From NCBI GenBank assembly GCA_012295275.1, contig CM022675.1, forward strand, positions 2,347,067-2,377,066: a DNA stretch of 30,000 nucleotides, read 5' to 3'. Both the position numbers and the translations under genes were made by a program. Shown piece after piece: positions 29,427-30,000 of the stretch. Under the pieces are notes generated by a model. It was not told where the DNA came from. It did no database searches and worked only from the letters and a program-made list of their open reading frames with translations. Source of the stretch: Chrysomallon squamiferum. Lineage: Eukaryota > Mollusca > Gastropoda > Neomphalida > Peltospiridae. The stretch's first letter is position 1. The number at the start of each line of letters is the position of its first letter.

Positions 29427-29512
29427 GACCGAGAGTTATAAATTTAAATCGTAATGCTAGGAACTCGGTGTATATGTTCAGTTTAGTTATTTATTTAATT
29501 GTATGTTTGGAT
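29427..29512. repeat. Unknown (GA)n-linked unit, copy 2
   Basis: It reads GACCGAGAGTTATA, AATCGTAATGCTAGGAACT, TTCAGTTTAGTTATTTATTT, followed by (TA)n at 29514-29540, then GA/CAGA sequence and a third, weaker copy at 29591-29670. Confidence 0.85.
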
Positions 29513-29590
29513 GATATATATATATATATATATATATATAAACAGAGAGAGACAGAGAGACAGAGAGATAACAACAAACAAACAACAATA

Positions 29591-29670
29591 TAAATCGTGA
29601 AAGTCACATAATGTTAGGAACTTTTTACATTAGTTCAGTTTATTTACTTTTGTGTTTGTTTGTTTGTTTT
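29591..29670. repeat. Unknown (GA)n-linked unit, copy 3 (diverged)
   Basis: AATCGTGAAAGTCA, ATAATGTTAGGAACTTT and GTTCAGTTTATTTACTT follow GAGACAGAGAGA. The order is the same as in copies 1 and 2. Confidence 0.65.
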
Positions 29671-29699
29671 TATCTTTGCTTATGTCTGGAATGTGTAAT

Positions 29700-30000
29700 A
29701 ATTTGTAATCATGTATAAGCTACATAAATTATATCGAAACTGCTAATAATAATAATAATAACAAATATCAGGGTTTTTGCCATTTGTAAAATCTACTATT
29801 ACTGCTGCTACTACTACTACTACTACTACAACTACTACTACTGTAATAGTCATAGTAGTCGTGTCTATATAACTGTTTCCAATACTATTGGTTCATTTAA
29901 TAGTACTACTATGATACAGCTTCTGCTATTGTTAATATTACTTCTACTGTTACTACTATCACAACTGCTACAACTTGTACTAATACAGCTAATGTTACTC
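29700..30000. repeat. ACT/ATT-rich triplet sequence
   Basis: It contains imperfect ACT, GCT and ATT triplets, strongest at 29800-29845. No gene is seen to the window end. Confidence 0.7.

Noticed and set aside
28458-29593. Arg-Glu repeat proteins
   Set aside because: They are translations of (GA)n microsatellites with no conserved flanks. The same applies to the (CT)n frame at 19789-20271.

Overview
This is an AT-rich, intron- and microsatellite-rich piece of an animal (invertebrate metazoan) nuclear genome. I see no prokaryotic operon structure. The evidence for an animal is short phase-1 extracellular-module exons with GT/AG borders, EGF, ZP and group-A SRCR domains, a decayed non-LTR retrotransposon and a Tigger/pogo-like DNA transposon remnant. 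A marine lophotrochozoan such as a mollusc would fit, but the sequence alone does not fix the phylum.

Nearly all the coding content is one minus-strand gene running from a signal-peptide exon at 24317 to a transmembrane exon ending at 5567, with a poly(A) signal at 5201-5206. Going 5' to 3' it encodes: signal peptide, EGF1, EGF2, ZP-N half (two exons), ZP linker with the first strands of ZP-C, a 15-codon linker exon, four SRCR domains of two exons each, the rest of ZP-C (two exons), a furin-type RKRR site exon, and a TM helix with a short basic tail. Exon phases agree at almost every junction. Counting each duplicated exon once and allowing one homopolymer correction, the model closes at 884 codons including the stop. 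The unusual point is that the SRCR array sits inside the ZP-C half of the ZP module. The exons on either side of the array also join in frame without it.

A 5.29-kb direct tandem duplication (6447-11735 and 11736-17045) copies SRCR2b, SRCR3, SRCR4 and both ZP-C exons. The copies are nearly identical outside simple repeats. Reading straight through the duplication junction is out of phase and hits a stop at once, so a functional mRNA has to skip exons. Several skips are in frame, giving four or six SRCR domains. Each copy also carries a 1.14-kb Tigger-like remnant and a roughly 10-unit, 61-bp minisatellite that has amplified the SRCR4a exon end together with its splice donor.

Flanks: 1-5180 (3' of the gene) has microsatellites, two short tandem repeats and three diverged copies of an unknown repeat, but no gene. 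24340-30000 (5' of the gene) has a pentanucleotide repeat, a broken LINE endonuclease/reverse transcriptase (about 25460-26520, minus), a possible non-coding 5' exon near 28212, and three copies of an unknown (GA)n-linked repeat unit. Two apparent lesions, an A8 frameshift in the ZP-N exon and a TGA just before the TM exon, leave open whether this allele makes the full membrane protein.
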